Shown piece after piece: positions 34,837-43,199 of a stretch of DNA of 64,000 bases (the stretch's first letter is position 1; the number at the start of each line of letters is the position of its first letter). Position numbers and translations under genes: made by a program. Source of the stretch: Candidatus Nanohalarchaeota archaeon (GTDB lineage Archaea > Nanohalarchaeota > Nanosalinia > Nanosalinales > Nanosalinaceae); assembly GCA_022729235.1 (NCBI GenBank), contig JALDAJ010000001.1, positions 124,001 to 188,000 of the forward strand, written 5' to 3'. The notes under the pieces were generated by a model, which saw only the letters and a program-made list of their open reading frames with translations, did not search any database and was not told the origin of the DNA.

Positions 34837-34884
34837 TATCAGAAGGAGAAATTCATAAAATCCTTGAGGGCTAAACAGGTACAT

Positions 34885-35211
34885 ATGAGCGATTACAAAC
34901 ATCAAGAAATTTTAGAAGATTTTACGGAGAAAGTTAACAAGAACCTAAATGGTAGAGTAGAGGAAGTCATACTCTTCGGTTCATACGCCCGAAACGAACA
35001 ACTACCAGGAAGCGATGTGGACTTGTTAATAGTTCTCAGCGATATCAAGAAGAATGATCAGTCAAAGATTTCTCAGATAGCTGGCAACTACTTCTTAGAA
35101 GATCAACTAGTTCTCTCGCCTAAAATCATTACCTCAGATGACTTGGCAGAGAAGTCAGACTACAGCTTCTTTCAGGAAATACAGGAAGAAGGTGTACAGA
35201 TATATGGATGA
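34885..35211 (+). CDS. MNT-type nucleotidyltransferase antitoxin (MntA-like)
   Basis: A 108-residue protein of the minimal nucleotidyltransferase family. Gly32-Ser33 opens LFGSYAR, and Asp44-Val-Asp46 completes the G-S-x10-D-x-D metal site. MntA enzymes silence HEPN toxins by AMPylating them. The ATG at 34885 is chosen over an in-frame TTG at 34864. The stop overlaps the HEPN gene by 8 bases. The pair lies between a broken and the intact tRNA-Pro. Confidence 0.85.
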   Translation: MSDYKHQEILEDFTEKVNKNLNGRVEEVILFGSYARNEQLPGSDVDLLIVLSDIKKNDQSKISQIAGNYFLEDQLVLSPKIITSDDLAEKSDYSFFQEIQEEGVQIYG

Positions 35212-35575
35212 AGAACAAAAAGAACTCTTGAAAGCAGCAAAAAAGAAGCTATCCGTCGCAGAAAAACTATTGAAGGAAGAAGAACTGGCAGACTCTGTCT
35301 CACGAGCATATTATGGAATGTTCCACGCAGCACGCGCATTACTTCTAGAGAAGGATTCTAACCCAAAAACACACCAAGGAGTGATATCAGAACTTGGAAA
35401 ACTATTCCGAAACCAAATAGATCCTGAACTAATATCACAAATGTCCCAAATACAATCTCTTAGAGAAGACGCAGACTACGAACCCTATTTCACAATACAG
35501 AGAGAAAGAGCAGAAGAAGTCATAGAATACTCATCCACCTTCATTGAACAAGTAGAAAACCAAATAGAAGAATAA
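35204..35575 (+). CDS. HEPN-domain toxin (HepT-like)
   Basis: A 123-residue helical protein. Arg34 and His41 in SRAYYGMFHAARALL form the R-x4-6-H ribonuclease motif of HEPN toxins, and the rest has the four-helix pattern. The ATG at 35204 is used: upstream in-frame residues lie in the mntA-like gene. HEPN toxins of this kind cut tRNA or other RNA and are controlled by the MNT partner. The cassette ends 51 bases from the intact tRNA-Pro. Confidence 0.85.
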   Translation: MDEEQKELLKAAKKKLSVAEKLLKEEELADSVSRAYYGMFHAARALLLEKDSNPKTHQGVISELGKLFRNQIDPELISQMSQIQSLREDADYEPYFTIQRERAEEVIEYSSTFIEQVENQIEE

Positions 35576-35626
35576 CTAAGAACTCAAAATTGAATATTCG
35601 CTGATTCTACCTCTAAGACAAAAATA

Positions 35627-35699
35627 TGGCAGGGCCCGGATTTGAACCGGGGTCCAGGCGTCCCAAACGCCCGATGATAGTCCACTACACCACCCCGCC
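35627..35699 (-). tRNA. tRNA-Pro (UGG)
   Basis: On the minus strand the gene folds as a cloverleaf: acceptor GGCGGGG pairs with CCCTGCC (one G-U); the anticodon stem GGGCG/CGCCT encloses a TTTGGGA loop with anticodon TGG; the T arm is CCCGG-TTCAAAT-CCGGG; discriminator A. The D arm is a 3-pair GTG/CAT stem as in some archaeal tRNAs. CCA is not encoded. Pieces of its 3' end recur at 31819, 32522 and 34730, and of its 5' flank at 35773, so it is the likely target of repeated integration. Confidence 0.92.
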
Positions 35700-35726
35700 G
35701 CTACACTCTGGGATGGTTCGAAAACC

Positions 35727-35736
35727 GTTAAAACGA
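35727..35736 (-). promoter_or_regulatory. Probable tRNA-Pro promoter element
   Basis: On the minus strand GTTTTAACGG lies 28-37 bases before the tRNA 5' end, the place for a TATA box. It is part of a longer imperfect hairpin (GAAAACCG / CGATTTTC) that resembles the second hairpin in the broken tRNA copy. Between this and gatD (35700-35956) there is otherwise only AT-rich sequence. Confidence 0.4.
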
Positions 35737-35772
35737 TTTTCTTATCCTCCGAATCCTAGACAGATTCATCGG

Positions 35773-35793
35773 TACACCACCCTCGCCGCTACA
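35773..35793 (-). repeat. Extra copy of the tRNA-Pro 5' end and its flank
   Basis: The plus-strand run TACACCACCCTCGCCGCTACA repeats 35686-35705 with a single inserted T. The match includes six bases outside the tRNA, so the copy arose from the genomic locus rather than from the mature RNA. Together with the 3' fragments it suggests the tRNA locus was broken and rejoined more than once. Confidence 0.6.
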
Positions 35794-35956
35794 AAAGGTC
35801 TATTGGAAGGGTTAACTCATAATGTTTTAAACTTGAACTACACGAAATCATGTTTACGTATTACAAAATTAGCACATAAGCCAATATTAACGTATTTTGT
35901 ATTACAATATTCTATGCTGGTGTAGATTCTTAAGGTTTGGAATCCTGGGAAAACAT

Positions 35957-37255
35957 ATGTACTCGGAGGAAATCCAGCAAGAACTGGAGGACAAAGATAT
36001 CGAAATCGGCGACCAGGTAAAAGTCGGAGAACACGAAGGACGTTTAATGCCGAAGCCCGAAACCGGAGACCCCGACACCTACCTCCTCAAACTTGATAAC
36101 GGCTACAACATCGGAGTTAAGGGAGAATTAGGGCTTTTAGAGAAACGAACAGAGGAAGAACCTGAAAAACCGGAAGTCAAACACCAGGAAGACAGACCGG
36201 ACATCCTGGTACTTCACACCGGAGGAACAATCGCCTCAAGAATATCATACGAGGAAGGTGGTGTCAAGCCCGCTTTCGACCCGGAAGACCTACTAGAGAT
36301 GCACCCTGAAGTCGCGGAAGAGGTCAACATTCACTCAGAAGTCGTCGCCCAGATGTACTCAGGAGACATGGAACCCGGGCACTGGTTCCAGATAGCGGAT
36401 AAAGTAGACGAGATCAAAGACGACTATGACGGGATAATAATCGGGCACGGAACAGATACAATGGCGTTCACCGGTGCCGCACTCCAGCTGATGCTGCAGA
36501 ATATTGACACAGGCGTACTAATGGTGGGCTCACAGAGAAGTAGCGACCGACCGAGTAGCGATTCCTCCATGAACTTCTACTGCGCGACCAGGTTCCTGAA
36601 GGAGACAGATTTCCAGGGCGTAGGAATCTGTATGCACGCATCCTCTAGCGATGATACCTGTAACATCTTACCGGCAGCAAAAGCTAGAAAAATGCATACT
36701 TCAAGACGCGATGCTTTCAAAGCCATTAACTCTGAGCCTCTAGGGAGTGTAAACTACCAAAAAGGAGAGATCGAGGAAAATTTCGAAAATACAAGAGGCG
36801 AATACGAGTTCCGTCCCGAACTAGAGACAGATGTACGGATGCTCAAGGTGAGACCAGGAATGGAAGTCGATGAGATAGAGTTCCTGCTGGAAAAGAATCC
36901 GGACGGAGTAGTAATCGAGGGCACCGGTCTCGGTCACGCACCCGTCGATGTGCTGGACGAGAAAACCAAGCACCACGAAGAGATACTGGAAAAGATAGAC
37001 GAACTGGCGGATGACTCTGTAGTGGTGATGAGCTCTCACTGCCTCAACGGCAGAATCAACATGAACGTCTACGAATACGGGATTAAGCTTCAGGGCGCAG
37101 GAGTCATCGGCGCGGAAGACATGCATCCTGAACTCGCCTATGTAAAACTCATGTGGGCGCTCGGACAGGCAGACTCGAAAGAAGAAGCAGAAGAAATATT
37201 CCAGGAAAACATCGCGGGAGAGATAGAGGAAAGGAGTTTATACAAGGATGAATAG
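35957..37255 (+). CDS. gatD: Glu-tRNA(Gln) amidotransferase subunit D
   Basis: GatD is the asparaginase-like subunit of the archaeal GatDE complex; it frees ammonia from Asn or Gln, which GatE uses to turn Glu-tRNA(Gln) into Gln-tRNA(Gln). The 432-residue protein has the small N-terminal beta domain, then TGGTIAS with Thr88 and Thr91, IGHGTDTMAFTG, and VVMSSHCLNGRINMNVY, all typical. The ATG at 35957 is preferred to an in-frame one at 35897. It is the first gene of a tight operon ending with gatE; the next start overlaps its stop by 8 bases. Confidence 0.95.
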   Translation: MYSEEIQQELEDKDIEIGDQVKVGEHEGRLMPKPETGDPDTYLLKLDNGYNIGVKGELGLLEKRTEEEPEKPEVKHQEDRPDILVLHTGGTIASRISYEEGGVKPAFDPEDLLEMHPEVAEEVNIHSEVVAQMYSGDMEPGHWFQIADKVDEIKDDYDGIIIGHGTDTMAFTGAALQLMLQNIDTGVLMVGSQRSSDRPSSDSSMNFYCATRFLKETDFQGVGICMHASSSDDTCNILPAAKARKMHTSRRDAFKAINSEPLGSVNYQKGEIEENFENTRGEYEFRPELETDVRMLKVRPGMEVDEIEFLLEKNPDGVVIEGTGLGHAPVDVLDEKTKHHEEILEKIDELADDSVVVMSSHCLNGRINMNVYEYGIKLQGAGVIGAEDMHPELAYVKLMWALGQADSKEEAEEIFQENIAGEIEERSLYKDE

Positions 37256-37514
37256 TATCAAGTACGTCGATGCCTCGTTGCTTGAAGCCCAATACCTAGA
37301 AAGAGGTCAAAATTCCTTCCAAGGCGAAAGATATGAGGCGCTCACTCCGAAAAAACTTATAGAAGAATACGCAAAGGAGGTCGGAGTTGACAAGATGCCG
37401 GCAATAGAACTCGAACCACTGAAGAAACGAGACTTCGATAACTGGGACCACTACAAACAGGCACTTGAAGAAGTCAAACGTACCGCCTTTCTAGAGGTAG
37501 CAGAAAATGACTAA
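37248..37514 (+). CDS. Small hypothetical protein in the gatDE operon
   Basis: An 88-residue, charged, mostly helical protein without recognisable motifs (middle: LTPKKLIEEYAKEVGV). It overlaps gatD by 8 bases and the kinase gene by 8, so it is co-expressed with them. No family recognised. Confidence 0.6.
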   Translation: MNSIKYVDASLLEAQYLERGQNSFQGERYEALTPKKLIEEYAKEVGVDKMPAIELEPLKKRDFDNWDHYKQALEEVKRTAFLEVAEND

Positions 37515-38043
37515 AATCTACGGAGTAACAGGGATGCCTCTGTCAGGTAAAACCACTGTAGCGGAGATGATGGAGGAACTCGATTACACGTTGCTAGACA
37601 TGGGAGAGGTCGTCCGGATAGAGATGGAGAAACGCGGAATCCCTCCTGGAAACGAGGGCGAGTTCGTGAATGAAATGCGCGAGGAGCACGGGATGGATGC
37701 CATCGCCCAGCTATCGATACCCTACCTGGAAGAGATGATAGATGAACGCGACAAAATCGTCATCACCGGTATGAGGGGCTGGAGCGAGAAAGAAAGGTTC
37801 GAGAAAGAGACAGGAGAAAACCTGGAGATTATCGCAGTATGGGCGTCAAGAGAAACCCGGAAAGATAGGCGTGAGGAACGTAAAAGAGAGGAAGACATGA
37901 AAGGACAGAGCTTCCAAGATCGCGACCTCCGGGAAATCGATAACGGCGTATCCAAACTACTCGCACTATCGGACCACATGATTAAAAACGATCAGACGAC
38001 GATGGAAGAACTAAGAAACGATGTGGAAGGACTTATTCGATAG
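37507..38043 (+). CDS. UPF0200-type P-loop nucleotide kinase-like protein
   Basis: A 178-residue protein with a Walker A GMPLSGKT at 9-16 and the layout of archaeal UPF0200 proteins, related to dephospho-CoA and adenylate kinases: LLDMGEVVRIEMEKRG, VVITGMRGW-like strand and a KDRREERKREED lid with many Arg. Substrate not established for this family. It lies in the gatD-gatE operon and overlaps both neighbours. Confidence 0.82.
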   Translation: MTKIYGVTGMPLSGKTTVAEMMEELDYTLLDMGEVVRIEMEKRGIPPGNEGEFVNEMREEHGMDAIAQLSIPYLEEMIDERDKIVITGMRGWSEKERFEKETGENLEIIAVWASRETRKDRREERKREEDMKGQSFQDRDLREIDNGVSKLLALSDHMIKNDQTTMEELRNDVEGLIR

Positions 38044-38422
38044 GCCGTCATATAAAAGCGTGGCAATACCGGGGAGCGGGAGTAATAGATATAAAGCAAT
38101 CAGCGCCGCAAACCTGTATGTAGAGAGAGTAGTGAGCTCTCAATATGACAGTGAAGAGGACTTACCTAACTACCATCCTGACCGAGGAGCAGAGTTCTGG
38201 CCTGGAAACAAGAACCGTGTAAAAATATATAATCATCAGTATCATGAATGGGCTGAACGTCTCATAGTTAGAGCCAGTATAGAAGTAGAGAGTAGAGATG
38301 TAAGCGATGAATGGCCTATAATAAGGAGAATGCTAAACCCGGTAATGCCTGATGAGTTAAAACCTGAGACAGAGCAAGATACACTGGATAACTACAGAGA
38401 AAGCGAAACAGAAGAGGCATAA
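38021..38422 (+). CDS. Hypothetical protein between the kinase and gatE
   Basis: A 133-residue protein overlapping the kinase gene end by 23 bases and ending 2 bases before gatE. It has mixed alpha/beta character, an acidic tail and no recognisable motif. Coding style matches the neighbours, but the exact start is uncertain; the first ten or so residues share DNA with the kinase gene. Confidence 0.5.
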   Translation: MWKDLFDRPSYKSVAIPGSGSNRYKAISAANLYVERVVSSQYDSEEDLPNYHPDRGAEFWPGNKNRVKIYNHQYHEWAERLIVRASIEVESRDVSDEWPIIRRMLNPVMPDELKPETEQDTLDNYRESETEEA

Positions 38423-38424
38423 TA

Positions 38425-40281
38425 ATGAACTACGAAGAACTTGGATTTCGTTGCGGAATAGAAATTCACCAGCAGCTGGCGACAGAGACAAAGCTGTTCT
38501 GTAACTGTCCTATAGATCTAGAGGATGAGGCTGCTGATGCACAGGTAGAGCGCTTCCTTTCCGCGGTCGCCGGCGAGACAGGGGAAAAAGATCTAGCAGC
38601 GAGAGTAGAGGAGACCAAGTCCCGCAAGTACGTATACAACTACTACAAACGAAACAACTGCCTCGTAGAACTGGACGAAGAGCCTCCGCACCCTCTCAAC
38701 CGCGAAGCACTGGACACCGCGTTAACCTTTGTAAGGATGGTAGATGCAGAGGTTCCGGACGAGATACAGGTGATGCGGAAGCTGGTGGTCGACGGATCAA
38801 ATACAAGCGGGTTCCAGAGAACCGCTATGGTCGGGCTCAACGGCGAACTGGAAACGGAATCTGGCAGCGTAAAAATAGAGGATGTTGAACTTGAAGAAGA
38901 GTCGGCAGGAATCCACAAACGCACCGACGGAAAAGCAATCTACGACCTGAACAGGCTAGGAATACCGCTGGTAGAAGTAGGAACTGATGCATCCATAAAG
39001 AACCCGGAACACGCCCGAGAAGTCGCGATGGAAATCGGGATGCTCCTACGCTCGACAGGAAAAGCAAGGAGAGGACTCGGTACTATAAGACAGGACGTAA
39101 ACGTATCGATAGAAGACGGCTCCAGGGTAGAGATCAAAGGATTCCAGGATGTCCAGAACATCGACAAACTAATCGAGCTGGAGGTCAAGAGGCAGAAAAA
39201 ACTTGTCGAACTCGGAGAGGAACTGAACGAGGCAGAAGTTCAGACGGAAAACGTAACAGAAATATTCGAGGACTCGGAAAACGAGATAATATCAACTGTA
39301 ATCGAAAACAACGGTGCCGTCTACGCCCTGAAAATACCGCAACTCGCAGGAAGAATGAAAGAAGAGATATCCGGCGACCGGTACCTCGCGCTCGAACTGG
39401 TTGACTACGCGAAAAGCCGCGGACTCAAAGGAATGATTCATACAGACGAGGATATCGAAAACTATAACCTAGACGAGGAATTCGACCGGCTCGCGGAGAA
39501 ATTTGGAAGCGAGCCTGAAGATGTACTCGCGATACTTGCCGGACCGGAAGAACAGGCAAGAGAAGCGGCGGAAGCAGTCAAACACCGAGCCGAACTTATT
39601 TACAGTGGAGAAGTACCCGAAGAGACCAGGAACGCGGAGCAGGACTTCACCACCTCATATTCAAGACCGCTGCCTGGAGCCGCCCGGATGTATCCTGAGA
39701 CCGATATACCCGCGATACCTGTCAGCGACGAAAAAGTAGAGGAGATAGACGAGAACCTGCCAGAGACCCTGGAAGAACGCGAGGAGAGATACGCGGAAGA
39801 AATCGGGGAAGAACTCGCATCGCAGATAGTCTACGGAGACTATCTGACCCTTTTCGAAGAATTCAACGATAAGATCAACACGAAGCTCGCCGCAAACATC
39901 TTCACCAATACGCTCGCACAGCTCGAAGCCAGCGACGTGCCTGTTGAACAGCTAGAGAGGAAACATTTCGAGGCGCTCTTCGACTCTCTGGATTCAGGAG
40001 ACGCGGAGAAAGGCGACATCGAGAACATACTCGAAGAACTAGCGGAGAAACCTCTTGAACAACCGGAGGAAGTCGTGGAAGAGACCCTGGAAGGAAAGGC
40101 AGACGAAGACGAGATACGAGAAGTTGTGAAGGAAGTCCTTGAAGAAAAAGAGGGGATGGTAGAAGAACAGGGCATGCATGCCCAGGGCGCACTGATGGGA
40201 CTGGTCATGCAACAGGTCGATGCGGACGGCGGGACTGTTTCACAGATACTCCAGGAAGAGCTCCAGGAAAGGGTCGAGTAG
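38425..40281 (+). CDS. gatE: Glu-tRNA(Gln) amidotransferase subunit E
   Basis: GatE carries the kinase/transamidase site and binds tRNA(Gln). The 618-residue protein has the GatB/E core: CGIEIHQQL at the start, Cys and His residues of the zinc region (LFCNCP), KLVVDGSNTSGFQRT, LNRLGIPLVEVGTD and GKARRGLGTIRQDVNVSI. The C-terminal YqeY-like helical domain ends with the MHAQGALMGLVMQ segment. Last gene of the operon; thermosome follows after 79 bases with its own promoter. Confidence 0.96.
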   Translation: MNYEELGFRCGIEIHQQLATETKLFCNCPIDLEDEAADAQVERFLSAVAGETGEKDLAARVEETKSRKYVYNYYKRNNCLVELDEEPPHPLNREALDTALTFVRMVDAEVPDEIQVMRKLVVDGSNTSGFQRTAMVGLNGELETESGSVKIEDVELEEESAGIHKRTDGKAIYDLNRLGIPLVEVGTDASIKNPEHAREVAMEIGMLLRSTGKARRGLGTIRQDVNVSIEDGSRVEIKGFQDVQNIDKLIELEVKRQKKLVELGEELNEAEVQTENVTEIFEDSENEIISTVIENNGAVYALKIPQLAGRMKEEISGDRYLALELVDYAKSRGLKGMIHTDEDIENYNLDEEFDRLAEKFGSEPEDVLAILAGPEEQAREAAEAVKHRAELIYSGEVPEETRNAEQDFTTSYSRPLPGAARMYPETDIPAIPVSDEKVEEIDENLPETLEEREERYAEEIGEELASQIVYGDYLTLFEEFNDKINTKLAANIFTNTLAQLEASDVPVEQLERKHFEALFDSLDSGDAEKGDIENILEELAEKPLEQPEEVVEETLEGKADEDEIREVVKEVLEEKEGMVEEQGMHAQGALMGLVMQQVDADGGTVSQILQEELQERVE

Positions 40282-40306
40282 CGTACTTGTGACCCGTATA
40301 CGATTA

Positions 40307-40321
40307 GTTTTTATAATTTGG
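40307..40321 (+). promoter_or_regulatory. Thermosome promoter TATA element and Shine-Dalgarno
   Basis: GTTTTTATAATTTGG is the strongest TATA-like run in the gap after gatE. It lies about 40-54 bases before the thermosome ATG at 40361, leaving room for a short leader with CAAGGTGA at about 40345-40352 as the ribosome-binding site. Confidence 0.55.
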
Positions 40322-40360
40322 TGTTAAGTCTCACAATGTTTCTCAAGGTGAAATCAACTC

Positions 40361-42025
40361 ATGACAGGACTAGGTGGACAACCCGTATTCATCATGTCGG
40401 AAGACGCACAACGACAAACTGGTGAAGACGCACAGGAAAACAATATCTCAGCATGTAAAACAGTAGCAAAAGCTGTTCGAACAACTCTAGGACCGAAAGG
40501 AATGGACAAGATGATGGTCGACTCCATCGGCGACATAGTCGTGACCAACGACGGAGTGACTATCCTGGAAGAGATGGACCTCGAACATCCAGCAGCGAAG
40601 ATGATGGTAGAGGTCGCGCAGACCCAGGAAGAAGAGGTCGGCGACGGGACAACGACCGCGGTCGTCCTCGCAGGAGAACTCCTGAAACAGGCGGAAGACC
40701 TGCTTGACCAGGAAATCCATCCAACAGTTATCACAAACGGATTCAGGCTCGCAAAGGACAGGGCTACTAACGTACTTGACGACCTTGCAGAAGAAGTCAC
40801 AATCAACGACCAGGAAACACTTGAAAAGGTAGCGATGACAGCGATGACAGGAAAATCCGCAGAGGCTGCAAGAGACTACCTCGCAGAAATCGCAGTTGAC
40901 GCAGTCCGATCTGTAGCAGAGGAAGACGGCAACGAATACGTGGTCGACCGCGACATGGTAAAGGTCGAAAAGAGTCAGGGAGCATCCGCAGAGGATACAG
41001 AACTTGTAAAAGGCGTAATCCTTGACAAGGAGAAAGTTCACAGCGGGATGCCTTCAAAGGTCGAAAACGCGAAAATCGCGGTACTTGACTCACCGATCGA
41101 AGTAAGGGAAACTGAGACCGACGCGGAGATCAACATCTCCGACCCATCGCAGATGAAGAACTTCGTCGAACAGGAGGAAGCACAGCTGAAAGAGATGGTC
41201 AACGCTATCGAAGAATCCGGCGCAAACGTCGTCTTCTGCCAGAAAGGAATCGATGACATCGCACAGCACTACCTCGCGAAGAGAGGCATCTTTGCGATCA
41301 GAAGAGTCTCCTCCAGCGACGTAGATAAACTTGCAAAGGCTACAGGAGCCAACATCGTAACCTCTGTAGACGACATAGACTCCAGCGATCTTGGAGAAGC
41401 AGGAGCTGTTGGACAGCGCAGAATCGGCGGAGACGCCATGACGTTCGTCCAGGACTGTCCAGAAGCCAAGAGCGTTTCAATCCTCATCAGAGGCGGAACA
41501 GAACACGTAGTAGATGAAATCGAGAGAGCGATGGAAGATGCGCTCGGAAGCGTATCAAGCGCACTAAGAAACGGTCAAATAGTTGGCGGAGGCGGAGCTA
41601 CAGAAGTAGAACTCGCCCGCGAACTCAGAAACCATGCAGACTCAGTAGGCGGAAGAGAACAGCTCGCGATTAACGCATTCGCAGACGCACTCGAAGTCAT
41701 CCCCCGGACTCTATCCGAAAACGCAGGTTTCGACCCTATCGACACCCTCGTCGAACTGAGAAATCAGCACGAGGACGGAGACCACTGGGCAGGAATCGAC
41801 GTAACCTCCGGCAAGAGCGAGGCGCTCTTCGAACAGGGAGTCGTCGAACCACGGCAGACCAAGACACAGGCAGTACAGTCCGCTAGCGAGGCGGCAGAGA
41901 TGGTTCTCAGAATCGACGACGTTATCGCTGCCTCAGGATTCGACAGCGACGGCGGAGACGCAGGCGGACCACCAGCCGGCGGCGGAATGCCCGGCGGAAT
42001 GGGCGGCATGGGAGGAATGATGTGA
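40361..42025 (+). CDS. Thermosome (group II chaperonin) subunit
   Basis: A 554-residue chaperonin subunit that folds proteins in an ATP-driven double ring. Motifs: [14 protein letters not shown] near the start, [21 protein letters not shown] (ATP site), and [10 protein letters not shown] near residue 407. The Gly-Met tail ([14 protein letters not shown]) is typical of archaeal and Hsp60-type tails. The ATG at 40361 fits the family start better than the ATG at 40394. It has its own promoter. Downstream is an unusual hairpin array, and a second M-G-G-M-M-stop coding piece at about 42077-42094 beyond the real stop. Confidence 0.96.
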   Translation: MTGLGGQPVFIMSEDAQRQTGEDAQENNISACKTVAKAVRTTLGPKGMDKMMVDSIGDIVVTNDGVTILEEMDLEHPAAKMMVEVAQTQEEEVGDGTTTAVVLAGELLKQAEDLLDQEIHPTVITNGFRLAKDRATNVLDDLAEEVTINDQETLEKVAMTAMTGKSAEAARDYLAEIAVDAVRSVAEEDGNEYVVDRDMVKVEKSQGASAEDTELVKGVILDKEKVHSGMPSKVENAKIAVLDSPIEVRETETDAEINISDPSQMKNFVEQEEAQLKEMVNAIEESGANVVFCQKGIDDIAQHYLAKRGIFAIRRVSSSDVDKLAKATGANIVTSVDDIDSSDLGEAGAVGQRRIGGDAMTFVQDCPEAKSVSILIRGGTEHVVDEIERAMEDALGSVSSALRNGQIVGGGGATEVELARELRNHADSVGGREQLAINAFADALEVIPRTLSENAGFDPIDTLVELRNQHEDGDHWAGIDVTSGKSEALFEQGVVEPRQTKTQAVQSASEAAEMVLRIDDVIAASGFDSDGGDAGGPPAGGGMPGGMGGMGGMM

Positions 42026-42194
42026 GGTCGAGAGACCGAGCATCTTCCGACCTTGCAGAAGATCCCTGATCTTCGAATGGGCGGTATGATGTAGGACTCT
42101 CAGACAGAGTTTCATCCGCAGGAATCAGCGATTCCTGTTAAAAGCAGTCTTTACAGAAGACTGCGTCATACCTAAGCCGTTCCTAGAACGGCTT
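42026..42194. repeat. Array of six short hairpins after the thermosome gene
   Basis: Six inverted repeats lie in a row: GGTC/GACC (42026-42037), GAAGATC/GATCTTC (42058-42074), ACTCT/AGAGT (42096-42110), GGAATC/GATTCC (42121-42135), GCAGTCTT/AAGACTGC (42144-42164) and AAGCCGTTC/GAACGGCTT (42174-42194). Stems are perfect and 4-9 bp with 3-5 base loops. The second to sixth are strong. A T-rich tail follows. They could stabilise or end the transcript, or be remains of a mobile hairpin element; the sequence alone cannot decide. Confidence 0.7.
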
Positions 42195-42211
42195 CCTATC
42201 CTTTTTCCCTC
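42195..42211 (+). terminator. Probable T-rich terminator of the thermosome transcript
   Basis: CCTATCCTTTTTCCCTC follows directly after the last hairpin. Archaeal RNA polymerase ends transcription at T-rich runs, and no other candidate lies before the next promoter (CTTAAGTTTTTA at 42257-42268). Confidence 0.5.
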
Positions 42212-42286
42212 CCAACAACTATCGATCTTTAAACACACCTGAAACACCACCAACCTACTTAAGTTTTTACCCTTCAGTAAAAACAT

Positions 42287-43171
42287 ATGACATCTGAGAA
42301 TGGTTTCGAGAACGTAAGAAAGAAACTGGACGAAGAAGAGCTTGAAGGAGACTTAGAGGAAAGACTGGAAACTTTAATGGAATACCGTTCTCAGGCAAGA
42401 GAGGTCGCCTCAGAGAAGAAAAAGGAGATAGAACAAGAAAAAGAACAGATTGAAGATACCATCAACGCTCTTGCAAGGGAAACAGTCAGAGCTTACGATG
42501 GACCGCATATCTACGAACTTTCCGATCAGATAGTCAAGGTACTAGAAAACGTTGATGCCGATATTGCCTCACGAGGAAGCAGAACAATAGGAACGGAAAA
42601 GATGACTGACGACTTATCAGACCTAGGATTGCCCTTCCTAAACACCATGAACTATGAAGATCATCTTGGAAGAAAATCCAAAATGGAGACAATTGGAAAC
42701 GAATCAATCGCTGGAAGAGGCGTACTTGAGAAATCCAAAGAAGGACAGATAGTTAGTGCGGCTGTTCATGGAGACCATCTATTTTACAAAGCTGAGAACC
42801 CTCGTGCTGCAAATATGATCGGTATAGGAGGACATCACTTCCAGAAATCGAAGTCCCCAACTGCTATAAACGGCGTAACTTATGGAGAACATGCCTTCGA
42901 AAAAGCAGATAGTCCTTATCTCGAAAGCTGGCATCTAAGCGGACGTCACGCTCTAGCAAACTCAGAGAACCCTGTAATAGTAGATGCAACGATAGAAGGA
43001 AAACACGCTCTAAGAAATGCCAGATCACCTACATTGATTAACGTTGATGGGACCTATGACGCACCAGATAATAGTATAGTTTACGAGGAAGTTCCAGATG
43101 AGGTAATTGCTGAAATTGGACCAGAAGACGATATAGAAGAACTAGTTTCTGATGAATACAGAGTCACCTGA
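42287..43171 (+). CDS. Coiled-coil protein with GxH repeat solenoid, unknown function
   Basis: A 294-residue cytoplasmic-looking protein. Residues 1-70 form a charged coiled coil (many K/E/Q). From about 158 to 257 there are five tandem units of 19-21 residues with the pattern G-x-H-x-(F/L)-x-(K/N)-(A/S)-x-(S/N)-P followed by hydrophobic positions, for example GEHAFEKADSP, GRHALANSENP and GKHALRNARSP. Evenly spaced His and Pro suggest a beta-solenoid that could line up histidines for metal or ligand binding. An acidic tail ends the protein. I do not recognise the family. A TATA-like run about 20-30 bases before the ATG suggests leaderless expression. Confidence 0.65.
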   Translation: MTSENGFENVRKKLDEEELEGDLEERLETLMEYRSQAREVASEKKKEIEQEKEQIEDTINALARETVRAYDGPHIYELSDQIVKVLENVDADIASRGSRTIGTEKMTDDLSDLGLPFLNTMNYEDHLGRKSKMETIGNESIAGRGVLEKSKEGQIVSAAVHGDHLFYKAENPRAANMIGIGGHHFQKSKSPTAINGVTYGEHAFEKADSPYLESWHLSGRHALANSENPVIVDATIEGKHALRNARSPTLINVDGTYDAPDNSIVYEEVPDEVIAEIGPEDDIEELVSDEYRVT

Positions 43172-43199
43172 AAACAATCTTCTAAGCTAACACTTCATT

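Noticed and set aside
40487-41041. A 184-codon frame opposite the thermosome gene
   Set aside because: Cys-rich and without family features; the thermosome on the other strand is certain.
42023-42094. Frameshift or readthrough into the second M-G-G-M-M end of the thermosome
   Set aside because: The first stop ends a normal family tail, and the bases between contain hairpins rather than coding sequence.
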